From Anolis sagrei (lineage: Eukaryota; Chordata; Lepidosauria; Squamata; Anolidae): a stretch of DNA of 64,000 bases. The stretch covers positions 96,076,500-96,140,499 of the forward strand of contig NC_090034.1 of the NCBI RefSeq assembly GCF_037176765.1, read 5' to 3'. Position 1 is the stretch's first letter; each line of letters opens with the position of its first letter. Below are positions 1 to 9,707 of this stretch, piece after piece. The notes beneath the pieces were generated by a model, which made no database searches, was not told the origin of the DNA, and saw nothing but the letters and a program-made list of their open reading frames with translations. Position numbers and translations under genes: made by a program.

Positions 1-390
1 GCTGCCCTAGCACTGAACCAACACAGTGCTTTAGATTCAGAGTGAAACCTGCTTGAACTGGGTTGGGCCACCTTCCCCAAACTGGCTCTACCTGTTTGCC
101 CTGATGTCACCATGGCGGCCTCCGGCTGAGTCAACAACAAGCAGCAGCAGGAGGACTGGACACATAGGGATGGCCAAGACTCAGACTTCCTTGTGGGGAG
201 TCGGTTTGTCTGACACTGACATGACCTCTTTTGCTTTCTTTCACATCCCTTTACCTTTCCCAAATGTGCAAAGAGACCTAACTGGATACTCCGTGCTGTC
301 TTCTTGTTTCAGAATGACAGATTTGTTGCATAGTCTTGTGTCATATTCAAGGGTGCAGAGTTTATAGGACTGAGAATGGTGGCCTTGTGA
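1..390. other. No gene recognised
   Basis: I see no exon with similarity to a known protein and no repeat I can name. If SPINT2 intron 1 extends this far, this is intronic or just upstream sequence. Confidence 0.4.
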
Positions 391-560
391 AGGGTTTTTA
401 TTTATTTACGACATTTATATGCCGCCCTTCTCACCCCAAAGGAGACTCGGAGCAGCTTACAAGATAATATATACGTGCAATGTATTATATTATTAGCATA
501 GCACAATATCAGTACTATATATTACTATATTGTACTATATCATTATACTGTAATAATAAT
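391..560 (-). mobile_element. L2-type LINE 3' end fragment
   Basis: Read on the minus strand, this ends in the L2-like tail seen repeatedly in the window: a 'GAGAAGGGCGGCATATAAAT' block followed by A/T-rich repeats. A close relative lies near 39,985-40,290. No coding part is left. Confidence 0.6.
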
Positions 561-569
561 AATATTACA

Positions 570-760
570 TCTATATACATAAAAATGTAATTTTCGTTTG
601 TGGGATTAACATAACTCAAAAAACCACTGGACAAATTGACACCAAATTTGGACACAAGACACCTATCAGGCCAACAAGTGACCATCACTCATAAAAACAC
701 TGAAAAGCACAACAGAAGAGACTTTAAAAGCCAAAAAACAAAAATACGTATCGATATATT
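570..760 (+). mobile_element. Helitron 5' fragment
   Basis: It begins with TC preceded by A, then the 5' end TCTATATACATAAAAATG shared with the copies at 3,152, 14,357, 16,580 and 63,036. The 3' hairpin and CTAG end are missing, so it is truncated. Confidence 0.75.
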
Positions 761-924
761 ATTATTTATATTATTATATATTTGTTATGTGTGTAGAAGA
801 TATATGTATAGAAGATAGAAAATATATGTAGATTTACTTAGAATATCAGGTGCTATTCTATAGCTGTGGACATAGTACTCCAAACTACCTACACAATTGT
901 TAAGTCCCAAGAGGAACTACCAGC

Positions 925-1197
925 CTTCAGAGGAGGAGCCTTCACCACACTCTGGGGCAGAGAGTTCCACTGCTGAACAGCTCTCACAGAAAGGAAGTTC
1001 TTCCAAATGTTCAGGTGGAATCCCCTTTCCTGTGGTTGGAAGCCATTGTTCCATGTCCTAGTCAGCAGAAAACAAGCTTGCTTCCACCTCCCTATGACTT
1101 CCCCTCACATATTTATACATGGCCATCATCTCTCCCCCCTCCCCCCCCCCCCCACAGCCTTCTCTTCTGCAGGCTAAACATGCCCAGCTCTTTAAGC
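925..1197 (-). mobile_element. CR1 LINE 3' end fragment
   Basis: The minus strand reads the C-terminal end of CR1 ORF2 and its 3' region, the same segment as at 56,975-57,360. It is interrupted by a poly-C stretch near 1,140-1,153 and by a hAT insertion at 1,198. Confidence 0.8.
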
Positions 1198-1562
1198 CAG
1201 GGGTCCTCAAACTTAAGGCCCAAGGGCCGGATACAGCCCTCCAAGGTCATTTACCCGGCCCTCGCTCAGGATCAACCTAAGTCCGAAATGACATGAAAGC
1301 ACACAGCAACAACAATCCTGTCTCATCAGCCAAAAGCAGGCCCACAGTTCCCACTGAAATACTAATAATTTTATATTTGTTAAATTTGTTCTTCATTTGA
1401 ATTATTGTATTGTTTTAAGTGTTTTTTGCACTACAAATAAGATATGTGTAGTGTGCATAGGAATTCTTTTATGGTTTTTTTTTCTTCAAATTATAATCTG
1501 GCCCTCCAACAATTTGAGGGACTGTGACCTGGCCCTCTGTTTAAAAAGTTTGAAAAGCCTTG
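1198..1562. mobile_element. Non-autonomous hAT transposon (CAGGGGTCC type)
   Basis: The terminal inverted repeats are CAGGGGTCCTCAAAC and a diverged counterpart at the right end. They are flanked by a perfect 8-bp target duplication, CTTTAAGC, at 1,190-1,197 and 1,563-1,570. The size is 365 bp with no coding capacity. A sister copy lies at 41,237-41,597. The host site is a CR1 fragment. Confidence 0.9.
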
Positions 1563-1611
1563 CTTTAAGCTAATAATAGAGTAAAATAATAAATGCAATA
1601 ATAATAAATTC

Positions 1612-1912
1612 AAAGCACTGAGCTGCTGAACTTGCTGACCAAAAGGTCACAGGTTCGAATCCGGGGAGTGGCATGAGCTTCCACTGTTAGCGCCAGCTTC
1701 TGCCAATCTAGCAGTTTGAAAACATGCAAATGTGAGTAGATCAATAGGTACTGCTCCAGCTGGAAGGTAACAGTGCTCCATGAAGTCATGCTGGCCACAT
1801 GACCTTGGAAGTGTTTATGGACAGTGCTGGCTCTTAGAAATGGAGATAAGCACCAGCCCCCAGAGTTGGACACGTCTGGACTTAATGTCAGAGGAAAACC
1901 CTTTACCTAATA
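1612..1912 (+). mobile_element. tRNA-derived squamate SINE (CCTTTACC-tail family)
   Basis: It has a B-box-like GGTTCGAATCC in the tRNA-related head and a body ending in the tail AGGAAAACCCTTTACCT. The same family appears in minus orientation at 12,372, 12,892, 13,405, 30,589 and 50,468. The first bases of the head are missing. Confidence 0.85.
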
Positions 1913-2190
1913 ATAATAAATTGAGTAAAATAATAAATGTAATAATAATAAATAGAAGTGTCCGACCTGTGATCCAGTACAACAGCCAGCATATAGTGAC
2001 CTTGTTTGCTGTGTACTAATTTTGTTGTGTTTCAAATAAATGGAGTAAAATAATAAATGTAATAAAAAATAATAACAGAGTAAAATAATAAATAACCTTG
2101 ACTCGATTATAAGCCGAGGGAGGCTTTTTCAGCCTAAAAAAGGGCTGAAAAACTCAACTTATAATCAAGTATCCATGGTACATGCTACAT
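1913..2190 (+). repeat. Composite repeat: LINE 3' end plus fold-back segment
   Basis: A/T-rich AATAATAAA strings enclose a LINE 3' end (about 1,955-2,035) that also occurs at 37,929-38,020. A fold-back segment follows (about 2,096-2,181), with ACTCGATTATAAGCCGAG at one end and its near complement at the other. The same composite, joined to the same SINE, lies inverted at 12,600-13,222. Confidence 0.7.
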
Positions 2191-3020
2191 TTTAGTCTTT
2201 GCTAAATAATTTTTTGTGTGATTCTGCTACTTTGTTGCAATTGCAAACTTTTGTCGGTGGAGATACATTTGTTATTTTATGCTCTCCCTAGTATATGTGA
2301 AAGTTGCTTATTAAAAGCTCATTATCATTTTCTAACATGTGGAAGGTAAACTTTGCCTAAAGGGAGGGAGGGATTAGGATTAGATGGAATTTACCTGTTA
2401 CCAAAAATGATGACAAAATGGTCGATGACCAACAGACAGGAAATGGGTCTTCTTTGGGCAGCTTTACGGTGTATGAGTCTGGCTTAATGACGCATGTAAA
2501 AACGTTGGGAGTGGGGAGGTATTTTTGCTGTGTTAGTCAAACACTCCTCGGGCACCTTAAAAGGCTAAACATTTCCATTCACCTACATCTTAGATGTAGA
2601 TCTAATGAAATTGGATGTAGTCCTCAAACTATAACCTGCTAGGCTTTAAGGTGCCACAAGGCTCCTTTTTCTTATATATGTAAACAAACTAAAACCCACA
2701 CACCTTCTTGTGGCCAGCACATGCCCATAAGCTGCAGGGAACATGCTATGTTTCTCAAGGACATGCACCTACTCTCTTAAGTGAGTCAAAATCCAGTTTG
2801 GTTGGTCACCGTTGCTTCAGGAAACAACCTGGAGGCAGTGAGAGTTTTGTGACCTTTCCACAAATCCTTTAGTTAAGCAGCTGCCTCCATGAAACAACAA
2901 CAGCCCAGCCACACCTAAAAGACAGACACTGGGTAATATATGATGGTACGGCTTTTCTGGGCTAGAGTCCAATATATCACAAAAGAGCCTGGGAGAGCGC
3001 TCTGCCACAATGGGTCCTTT
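2191..3020. other. No gene recognised
   Basis: Apparently single-copy, A/T-rich sequence. The short open frames (for example 2,418-2,642 on the plus strand) resemble nothing I know and have no convincing splice context. Confidence 0.4.
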
Positions 3021-3151
3021 ATCTCAGAGCTTTCCAAACTTTCCATGTTGGTGGCATGCTTTTTAGACCTGCACTATTTCGCGACACGGTCATTCGGTTT
3101 TACTAGCAAGCTGGAGGTTAAACCAACCTGTTATAAGAGATTCATACAATA

Positions 3152-3265
3152 TCTATATAAATAAAAATGTAATGTTCGTTTGTGGGATTAACATAACTTA
3201 AAAACCACTGGGCGAATTGACACCAAATTTGGATGCAATACACCTATCAGGCCAACGAGTGATCA
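3152..3265 (+). mobile_element. Helitron 5' fragment
   Basis: It starts A|TCTATATAAATAAAAATG. It ends where the next Helitron begins with its own TC, at a point where other copies continue TCACTCAT, which fits an A|T insertion of the second copy into this one. Confidence 0.75.
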
Positions 3266-3836
3266 TCTATATAAATAAAAATGTAACATTCGTTTGTGAT
3301 ACCATCAAAACTCAAAAACCACTGGGGGAATTGACACCAAATTTGGACACGATGCACCTAACAACCCAATGTATGTCCTTCACTAAAAAAAACACTGATT
3401 TTGTCATTTTGGGAATTGTAGTTGCTGGGATTTATAGTTCATCTACAATCAAAGAACATTCTGGACCCCACCATCGATGGAATTGAACCAAACTTGGCAC
3501 ACAGTTCTCCCATGACCAACAGAAAATACTGGAAGGGTTTGGTGGGCAGTGTCCTTTGCTTTTGGAGTTGTAGTTCACCTACATCCAGAGATCACTGTGG
3601 ACTCAAACTGATGGATCTGGACCAAACTCTACACAAATACTCAATATGCCCAAATGTAAACACTGGTGGAGTTTGGGGAAAATAGAATCTTGGCATTTGG
3701 GAGTTGTAGTTGCTGGGATTAATAGTTCACCTACAATCACAGAGCATTCTGAACAACATCAATGATAGAATTGGGCCAAAATTCCCACACAGAACCCCCA
3801 TGTGGGCCACAGCAACGCGTGGCAGGGGACGGCTAG
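3266..3836 (+). mobile_element. Non-autonomous Helitron with both ends
   Basis: The 5' end is A|TCTATATAAATAAAAATG. The 3' end has the short hairpin GCCAC-AGCAACGC-GTGGC followed by CAGGGGACGGCTAG|T, the expected Helitron signature (5' TC, 3' hairpin plus CTRR, A|T host site). The interior holds the module family shared with the SPIN-like elements. No Rep/helicase frame is present. Confidence 0.9.
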
Positions 3837-3838
3837 TA

Positions 3839-4079
3839 TCTATATAAATAAAAATGTAATGTTTGTTTGTGGGATTAACATAACTCAAAAACCACTGGGC
3901 GAATTGACACCAAATTTGGACACAATACACCTATCTGGCCAGTGAGTGACCATCACTCATAAAAACACTGAAAAACACACAGAAAAGACTTAAAAAGCCA
4001 AAAAAACAAAAATACATTACAACCCATGCACAAAACCACACATACACACACATATGCGCAAACACATATACACAAATAG
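3839..4079 (+). mobile_element. Helitron, 3' truncated
   Basis: A third 5' end starts two bases after the CTAG of the previous copy. It runs into A/C-rich sequence like that of the complete copy at 14,357-14,656, then is cut by the SINE at 4,081. Confidence 0.8.
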
Positions 4080-4080
4080 G

Positions 4081-4262
4081 AGCCCCCGGTGGCACAGTGG
4101 GTTAAAGCGCTGAGGTGCTAAACTTGTTGACCAAAAGTTCACAGGTTCTAATCCGGGGAGCAGCGTGAGCTTCCACTGTCAGCCCCAGCTTCGGCCAACC
4201 TAGCAGTTCGAAAACATGCAACTGTGAGTAGATCAATAGGTACCGCTCCGGCTGGAAGGTAA
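4081..4262 (+). mobile_element. tRNA-derived SINE, 5' half
   Basis: It starts GAGCCCCCGGTGGCACAGTG, the conserved head of both SINE families here, and continues into the body as far as CTCCGGCTGGAAGGTAATG. The tail is missing. Confidence 0.85.
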
Positions 4263-4600
4263 TGCAGGAAGGGTTTGATGAGCATTGACCTTCAATTTTG
4301 GAGTTGTAGTTCACCTACATCCAGAGAGCACTGTGGACTCAAACAATGATGGAGCTGGACCAAACTTGGCACAAATACTTAATATGCCCAAAGTGAACAC
4401 TGATGGGAGTTTGGGGAAGATAGACCTTTACATTTGGGAGTAGTTTCTGGAAGTTGTAGTTCACCTAAAATCAAATAGCATTCTGAACCCAACCAATAGA
4501 ATTGGGTCACACTTTCCACACAGAACCGCCATGACCAACAGAAAATACTGTGCTTTCTGATGGTCTTTGGTGACCCTTTTGACACCTCCTTGACACAATC
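4263..4600 (-). mobile_element. SPIN-like hAT fragment
   Basis: It consists of the shared module (CACCTACATCCAGAGAGCAC and related blocks) followed by the subterminal region CTGATGGTCTTTGGTGACCC. This is the inverted left end of the elements at 8,553 and 19,447. The terminal repeat itself is lost. Confidence 0.7.
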
Positions 4601-4767
4601 TTCTCTCTCTCAACCATATCTATCTACTCTCTCAATCATATCATCTATTGACAATGATATGTGCGAGGAACCCCACAGAGGGGCCATAGAGGGAACTATG
4701 CAAGAATCAACTGTAGTATATAAGAAGTATAAAAGAGACATTTCCAAACCTCATTTAAATATTAAAG

Positions 4768-4900
4768 ATTATAGATGTGTGCAAAAGGTCAGAAGATGTG
4801 TGCTATAGATGTGTGCAAAAGGTCAGAAGAGAATGCTTCTGGAACATGGCCATACAGCCCGGAAAACTTACAGAAACCTGGTTTCCCATGATTCCAGACC
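4768..4900 (+). mobile_element. Penelope-like element 3' tail fragment
   Basis: It contains AATGCTTCTGGAACATGGCC, part of a tail found many times here; at 22,850-23,137 that tail adjoins a degenerate Penelope-like frame. A short piece around TATAGATGTGTGCAAAAGGTC is duplicated in tandem. Confidence 0.6.
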
Positions 4901-5008
4901 AAATATACGTTCTCAAGACCTGGTTTATCTACCATCCCTTTTTCTCCTTACTCATCCTCCTCTTTTTCCTCAAGAAAAATGATCTGTTTTTCAAATCGAA
5001 CCTTATAT

Positions 5009-5120
5009 GCCCCAAACCTAAATACCTTGAAAGTACCAGATCCCATCTGATTTTGGAAGCAAAACCAGGCAGGATTAGTACTTGGATGGGAGACCTTCAT
5101 GGAACCGGCAGGTTCTGTAA
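5009..5120 (+). pseudogene. 5S rRNA-derived pseudogene or SINE head
   Basis: The segment follows 5S rRNA across its length: CTTGAAAGTACCAGATCCCA and CATCTGATTTTGGAAGC match the 5' half, and TTAGTACTTGGATGGGAGAC matches the internal promoter and 3' half. The end, GGTTCTGTAA, matches the 5S terminus loosely. Several mismatches and no oligo-T terminator argue against a working gene. It could be a retro-pseudogene or the head of a 5S-derived SINE. Confidence 0.75.
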
Positions 5121-5494
5121 AATATATTTGAAAGGATGAGCTACTTCTGAGTATTTCTGACTAACGAAAACAATTTGATATTAATAGGGTCAGCACAGAT
5201 CAATAAATGCCTTGGAGGCACATAGACCCTGCCCATATCCCAGTAGGTCAGGGATGGAAAAAGTGCAGCTCCGGGGCCACAAGAATTGAGGAGGAGGAAG
5301 GCAAAATAAGGACATTGCCCCTTCAAACAAAAATTCTGCCTGCCAATTGAATTTTCTTTTAGTCCCCAAATATCTAGCATTGTACAATGTGAGACGATGG
5401 GAGTTGACATCTACAATTCTTAACATGTGCTGCGTTTGCTTTCCCTCTGTGACTTTGCCTGATCCTTATTTTTAATTTGGTTGTCTAAATTACA

Positions 5495-5738
5495 ATGGCT
5501 TCAAACTACAAGAAAGGAGATTCCATCTGAACATGAGGAAGAACTTCCTGACTGTGAGAGCCGTTCAGCAGTGGAACTCTCTGCCCTGGAGTGTGTTGGA
5601 GGCTCCTTCTTTGGAAGTTTTTAAACAGAGGCTGGATGGCCATCTGTCAGGGGTGCTTTGAATGCAATATTCCTGCTTCTAGGCAGGGAGTTGGACTGGA
5701 TGGCCCATGAGGTCTCTTCCAACTCTATGATTCTATAT
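5495..5738 (+). mobile_element. CR1 LINE 3' end
   Basis: The translation gives the end of CR1 ORF2 ([20 protein letters not shown]). The usual 3' tail follows, with GGACTGGATGGCCCATGAGG and CCAACTCTATGATTCT. It is 5' truncated. Confidence 0.9.
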
Positions 5739-6279
5739 TTTTAGTGCTCCAGTTTTAAATTATTGGGAATGGAAGGAATATTTTCCTTTTTTGGGGAGCT
5801 ACAGTACTCTCAGATTGGCCTTATACTTTTAAAGAAATCAGAAGTCTCCCTATCGCCTTAGGTCTGGAGGATGGATTTCCCTTTGACAGAGGGCATGAGA
5901 ATTGTCCTGTATTCCTTTTGTCCTTCTCTGCTACCTGAAACAAGGTACTTCTTCACAAAAGTAGGCAGATGGGGCGGTTATGATGTGGAGGGAACATGTT
6001 TTTCTGTTGTGATAGTCCTAAGCATTTCCAGAGGAAGTTTGTTTGAGTCCCAATCCCTGGCCCAGCCTCCAGCTTCCCTTTGACCTAGGTGAAGAGGCAT
6101 CGCCCCACATTGCTATGCAGTCTGAAATGTTGTCACACTGGGCTATTTGCTGCAAGACGTCGTCCCACTTGGCTGTTGCAATCGGAAAATCTCCACTGTC
6201 CGCTTTAAGTTGGGTGAACCTTTCCATCGGGATGAACAAGCAGAGTTCACTGGCTTGATGGTTGGGATCACAGTATAGA

Positions 6280-6400
6280 TCAGGCATGGACAAACTTTGT
6301 GGGGCAACTCCCACCATTCTTAACAGCTGGTAAGCTGTCTAGGATTTCTGGGACTTGAAGTCCAAAACACCTGAAGGGCCAAAGTTTGGATCGGTCCCAT
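6280..6400. mobile_element. Old fold-back hAT element (CAGGCATGG type)
   Basis: CAGGCATGGACAAACTT at the left and an arm with GTCCAAAACACCTGAAGGGC at the right resemble the palindromic element at 10,027-10,220, but with much more divergence. Confidence 0.6.
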
Positions 6401-6564
6401 TTTCCTAAGTGATCCTTGGATGGGCTTTTCAGCTTGGAGCTTCAACACTTAATAATCATACTTACCAATTATAATTATTTCCATTACTTTAATGTGGACA
6501 AAAATATGTGAAGAGAATTCCCCAATTATTACTTGTATTATCTTTTTAAAGATGAAAATCTAAA

Positions 6565-7070
6565 ATTATGCGCATTGTGTCAGTCACTTGTATTCTGCCC
6601 TATGAACCATCAAGAGTGTTAAGATCGTCTGGAGAGGCCCTGCTCTCGGTCCCACCACCTTCCCAGTCGCATCTGTTGGGAACGAGAGACAGGGCCTTTT
6701 CTGTAGTGGCTCCCCGGCTATGGAATTCCATCCTGAATGAAATTAGATCTATCCTCTCCCTCCTGACCTTTAGGAAATTAGTGAAAACCTGGTTGTGGAA
6801 TGAGGCCTTTGCAGAATGAGGTTGAGACTGGTAACCGACCAAAGTTATTGACCGCAATATATGGACTGAGTTGGACATGTTTTTTATCTTGGCGAGGGGC
6901 ATTTATGTATTTATTTTATATGTATTTGTTAATTTACTGTTGATATTATGATGTTTTAGACTTTTACTGTTAGAATTGAATTCTTGCTGTCAGCCGGTCT
7001 GAGTCCCTCTACGGAGGTAGAGAAGATCGGGATATGAAAGATTTAGATAAATAAATAAATAAATAATAAA
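6565..7070 (+). mobile_element. L2 LINE 3' end
   Basis: It encodes the L2 ORF2 C-terminus (RDRAFSVVAPRLWNSI and LLTFRKLVKTWLWNEAF). A 3' UTR follows, ending in an ATAAATAAATAA tail. It is 5' truncated. Confidence 0.9.
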
Positions 7071-7647
7071 AAGCAGCAAAAGTCAATTTTTATCTAAATG
7101 GTAATTTTAATATATCTTTAGAGGAAAAAGTCCTCCATGCTTTGCCCTTTTCCTTTCAAGTATGCGGCCTTTGCACAAATAGCACTATGTAACACAATTT
7201 TGTTCCCGGGTTGTAAATGCCATTTCCTAATTGATTCTCTCATTTTTTAAAAAATGGGAAAAGTTGATTAAGGTACAAAAACTTTTTGTGGGACATCTTG
7301 CAGCACATTTTCCTCTAGTTTTTCAATGAGGATCTCCTAGAGTCTCAACCAATTCAACATAGTTTATGGCAGTCACAAAAACAAAGTTTCTGGAGTGTAA
7401 CAACTACTTTCAAAGTAAATACCGCATGGTTAAACAGGAATTAGCACTTTCAAACCAGGAACAGAATTCATTTTCAATTTTGTTAGATAGTGTAATCAAC
7501 CTGAAAAGGGGTTACTGGCCCCACAGAAATTGCCAACCTGTTTTGGATACTCTACCTAAGTGATCAGTTGCTTGTTCCCAATATCTACATGTGGTGGTTC
7601 TATTCATGGCTCAGCCTCCCTCTCACAGGCTCCCTCTTTGCTTTCAG

Positions 7648-7812
7648 AACATTGCCACTTGCCCAAAGTTGTGGGCCGATGCCGGGCTTCCTTCCCAAGA
7701 TGGTGGTACAACGCCACCAGCCAGACGTGCCAGAGATTCATCTTTGGGGGCTGTAAAGGCAACGACAACAACTTTCTGTCTGAAGAAGAGTGCCAGAAGG
7801 GGTGTCCCACAG
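7648..7812 (+). CDS. SPINT2: SPINT2 exon: Kunitz domain 1
   Basis: The acceptor is CTTTGCTTTCAG and the donor ACAG|GTGAGAGG. The peptide begins [20 protein letters not shown], has the six Kunitz cysteines and the central FGGC motif, and keeps an N-glycosylation sequon (NAT) where I recall NVT in human. P1 is Arg. Confidence 0.97.
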
Positions 7813-7901
7813 GTGAGAGGTTTGTTTGGGGAGACAGGGGCAAAATATACCAGTGTATCTAGCACACCTGAAATTCTGCCTTTGTCAAGAACCTTTTCCT
7901 T

Positions 7902-7944
<43 letters not shown>

Positions 7945-9507
7945 CATCCGTATTTATAGTCTGCCCTTCTCACCCCAAAGGGGACTCAGGGCAGATCACA
8001 GAACACATATACAGCAAAAATTCAATGCTGATTATACAATGACAGAACAGACAACAGATAGAGGCATTATATAGGCTTTTTCTCTGTCTTTTTGGCGTAT
8101 TTGGAGGCTGTGCTCGGTTCCAGCCACAGGAGGGTGCTGTCGTGCCATCTCCTTTACGAACAACTTTCTTTGTTCATAAACTTTTCCTCATTGAAATGCT
8201 GTGCCTAAAATATCTCTCTGCTTTAATTCGGTTCCTATTTATCTACTAACATTGCTGTTTTTAATCTGCTAGGTGGGCGGGGAGCTGGGATGAAGGTCAA
8301 AAGCTCACCCTGACCTGGCTCCGAACTGTCAGCCTTTCGGTTGACAAGATTTACTGCAGCTGGTGATTAACTTGCTGTGCTAAAACTGGCTCTTTTCCTT
8401 GTAACCAAATAATCATTGCTGCTGCCTTTGAGACCTGTCATGTTTACATATTCTCATGGTGGTTTTACAATGATGAAGTATTTCAGAGTGGCTTTCAATA
8501 GTATGATTGTTGTGTCATGAAGTTGAAAGAGACCTCCAAGGGCAATCTAGGCCAGTGTTTCTCAACCTTCCTAATTCCGCAAACCCTTAATACAATTTCT
8601 TATGTTGTGGTGACCCTCAACCATAACATTATTTTTGTTGCTAATTCATAACTGTAATTTTGCTACTGTTATGAATCATAATGTAAATATCTGATATGGT
8701 GGATGTATTTTCACTGGACCAAATTTGGCACAAATATCCAATATGCCCAAATCTGAATACTGGTGGGGTTGGGAGGATTGATTTTGTCATTTGGGAGTTG
8801 GAGTTGCTGGGATTTATAGTTCACCTACAATCAAAAAGCATCCCAAACTCCACCAATGATGGAATTGAACCAAACTTGGCACACAGAACTCCCATGACCA
8901 AGAGAAAATACTGGGAGGGTCTGGTGGGCATTGACCTTGAGTTTGGGAGTTGTAGTCTACCTACATCCAGAGAGCACAATGGACTCAAACAATGATGGCT
9001 CTGGACCAAACTTGGCATGAATACTCAATATGCCCAGATGTGAACATAGGTGGAGTTTGGGGAAAATAGACCTTGATATTTGGGAGATATAGTTGTTGGG
9101 ATTTATAGTTCACCTACAATGTGAACCCCACCAATGACAGAATTGGACCAAACTTTGCATACAGAACCCTCATGGCCAACAGAAAATACTGTGTTTTCTG
9201 ATTATCTTTGGCGACCCCTCTGACACTCCCTCGTGCTCCCCAGGTTGAGAAACGCTGGTCTAGAACAACAGAAAACAAACTTGCCTCCACCTCATTACTG
9301 AACATGACTATCATATCCCTCTCAACTGTCTCTTCTCCCAAGTCAAACATCTCCAGCTCCCTAAGCCGCTCCTTATAGGGCTTGGCTTCCAGACCTTTGA
9401 CCATTTTAGTTGCCTTTCTTTGGATATGTTTCAGCTTGTCAATATTCAAGTAGAGAAAGCAGGGACAGCTTTGGCTCCCCCATGCTGAGGTTCTGCTTAC
9501 TACTATT

Positions 9508-9549
<42 letters not shown>

Positions 9550-9666
9550 AAGGGATGGTATGGGGAGCAAAATTATGGATTTTGATATGACCCGTGGGTA
9601 AGTTGAGAGGCACCAGCACCACCTCATGGGGTCAGTTTTAACTAAAATTGCTCAATTAATGCATGA

Positions 9667-9707
<41 letters not shown>

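Noticed and set aside
53-367. SPINT2 signal-peptide exon candidate
   Set aside because: The frame has no hydrophobic signal sequence with a following phase-1 donor, and the region is not GC-rich as an exon 1 would be expected to be.
5009-5120. Functional 5S rRNA gene
   Set aside because: There are too many changes from the conserved sequence and no oligo-T terminator follows.
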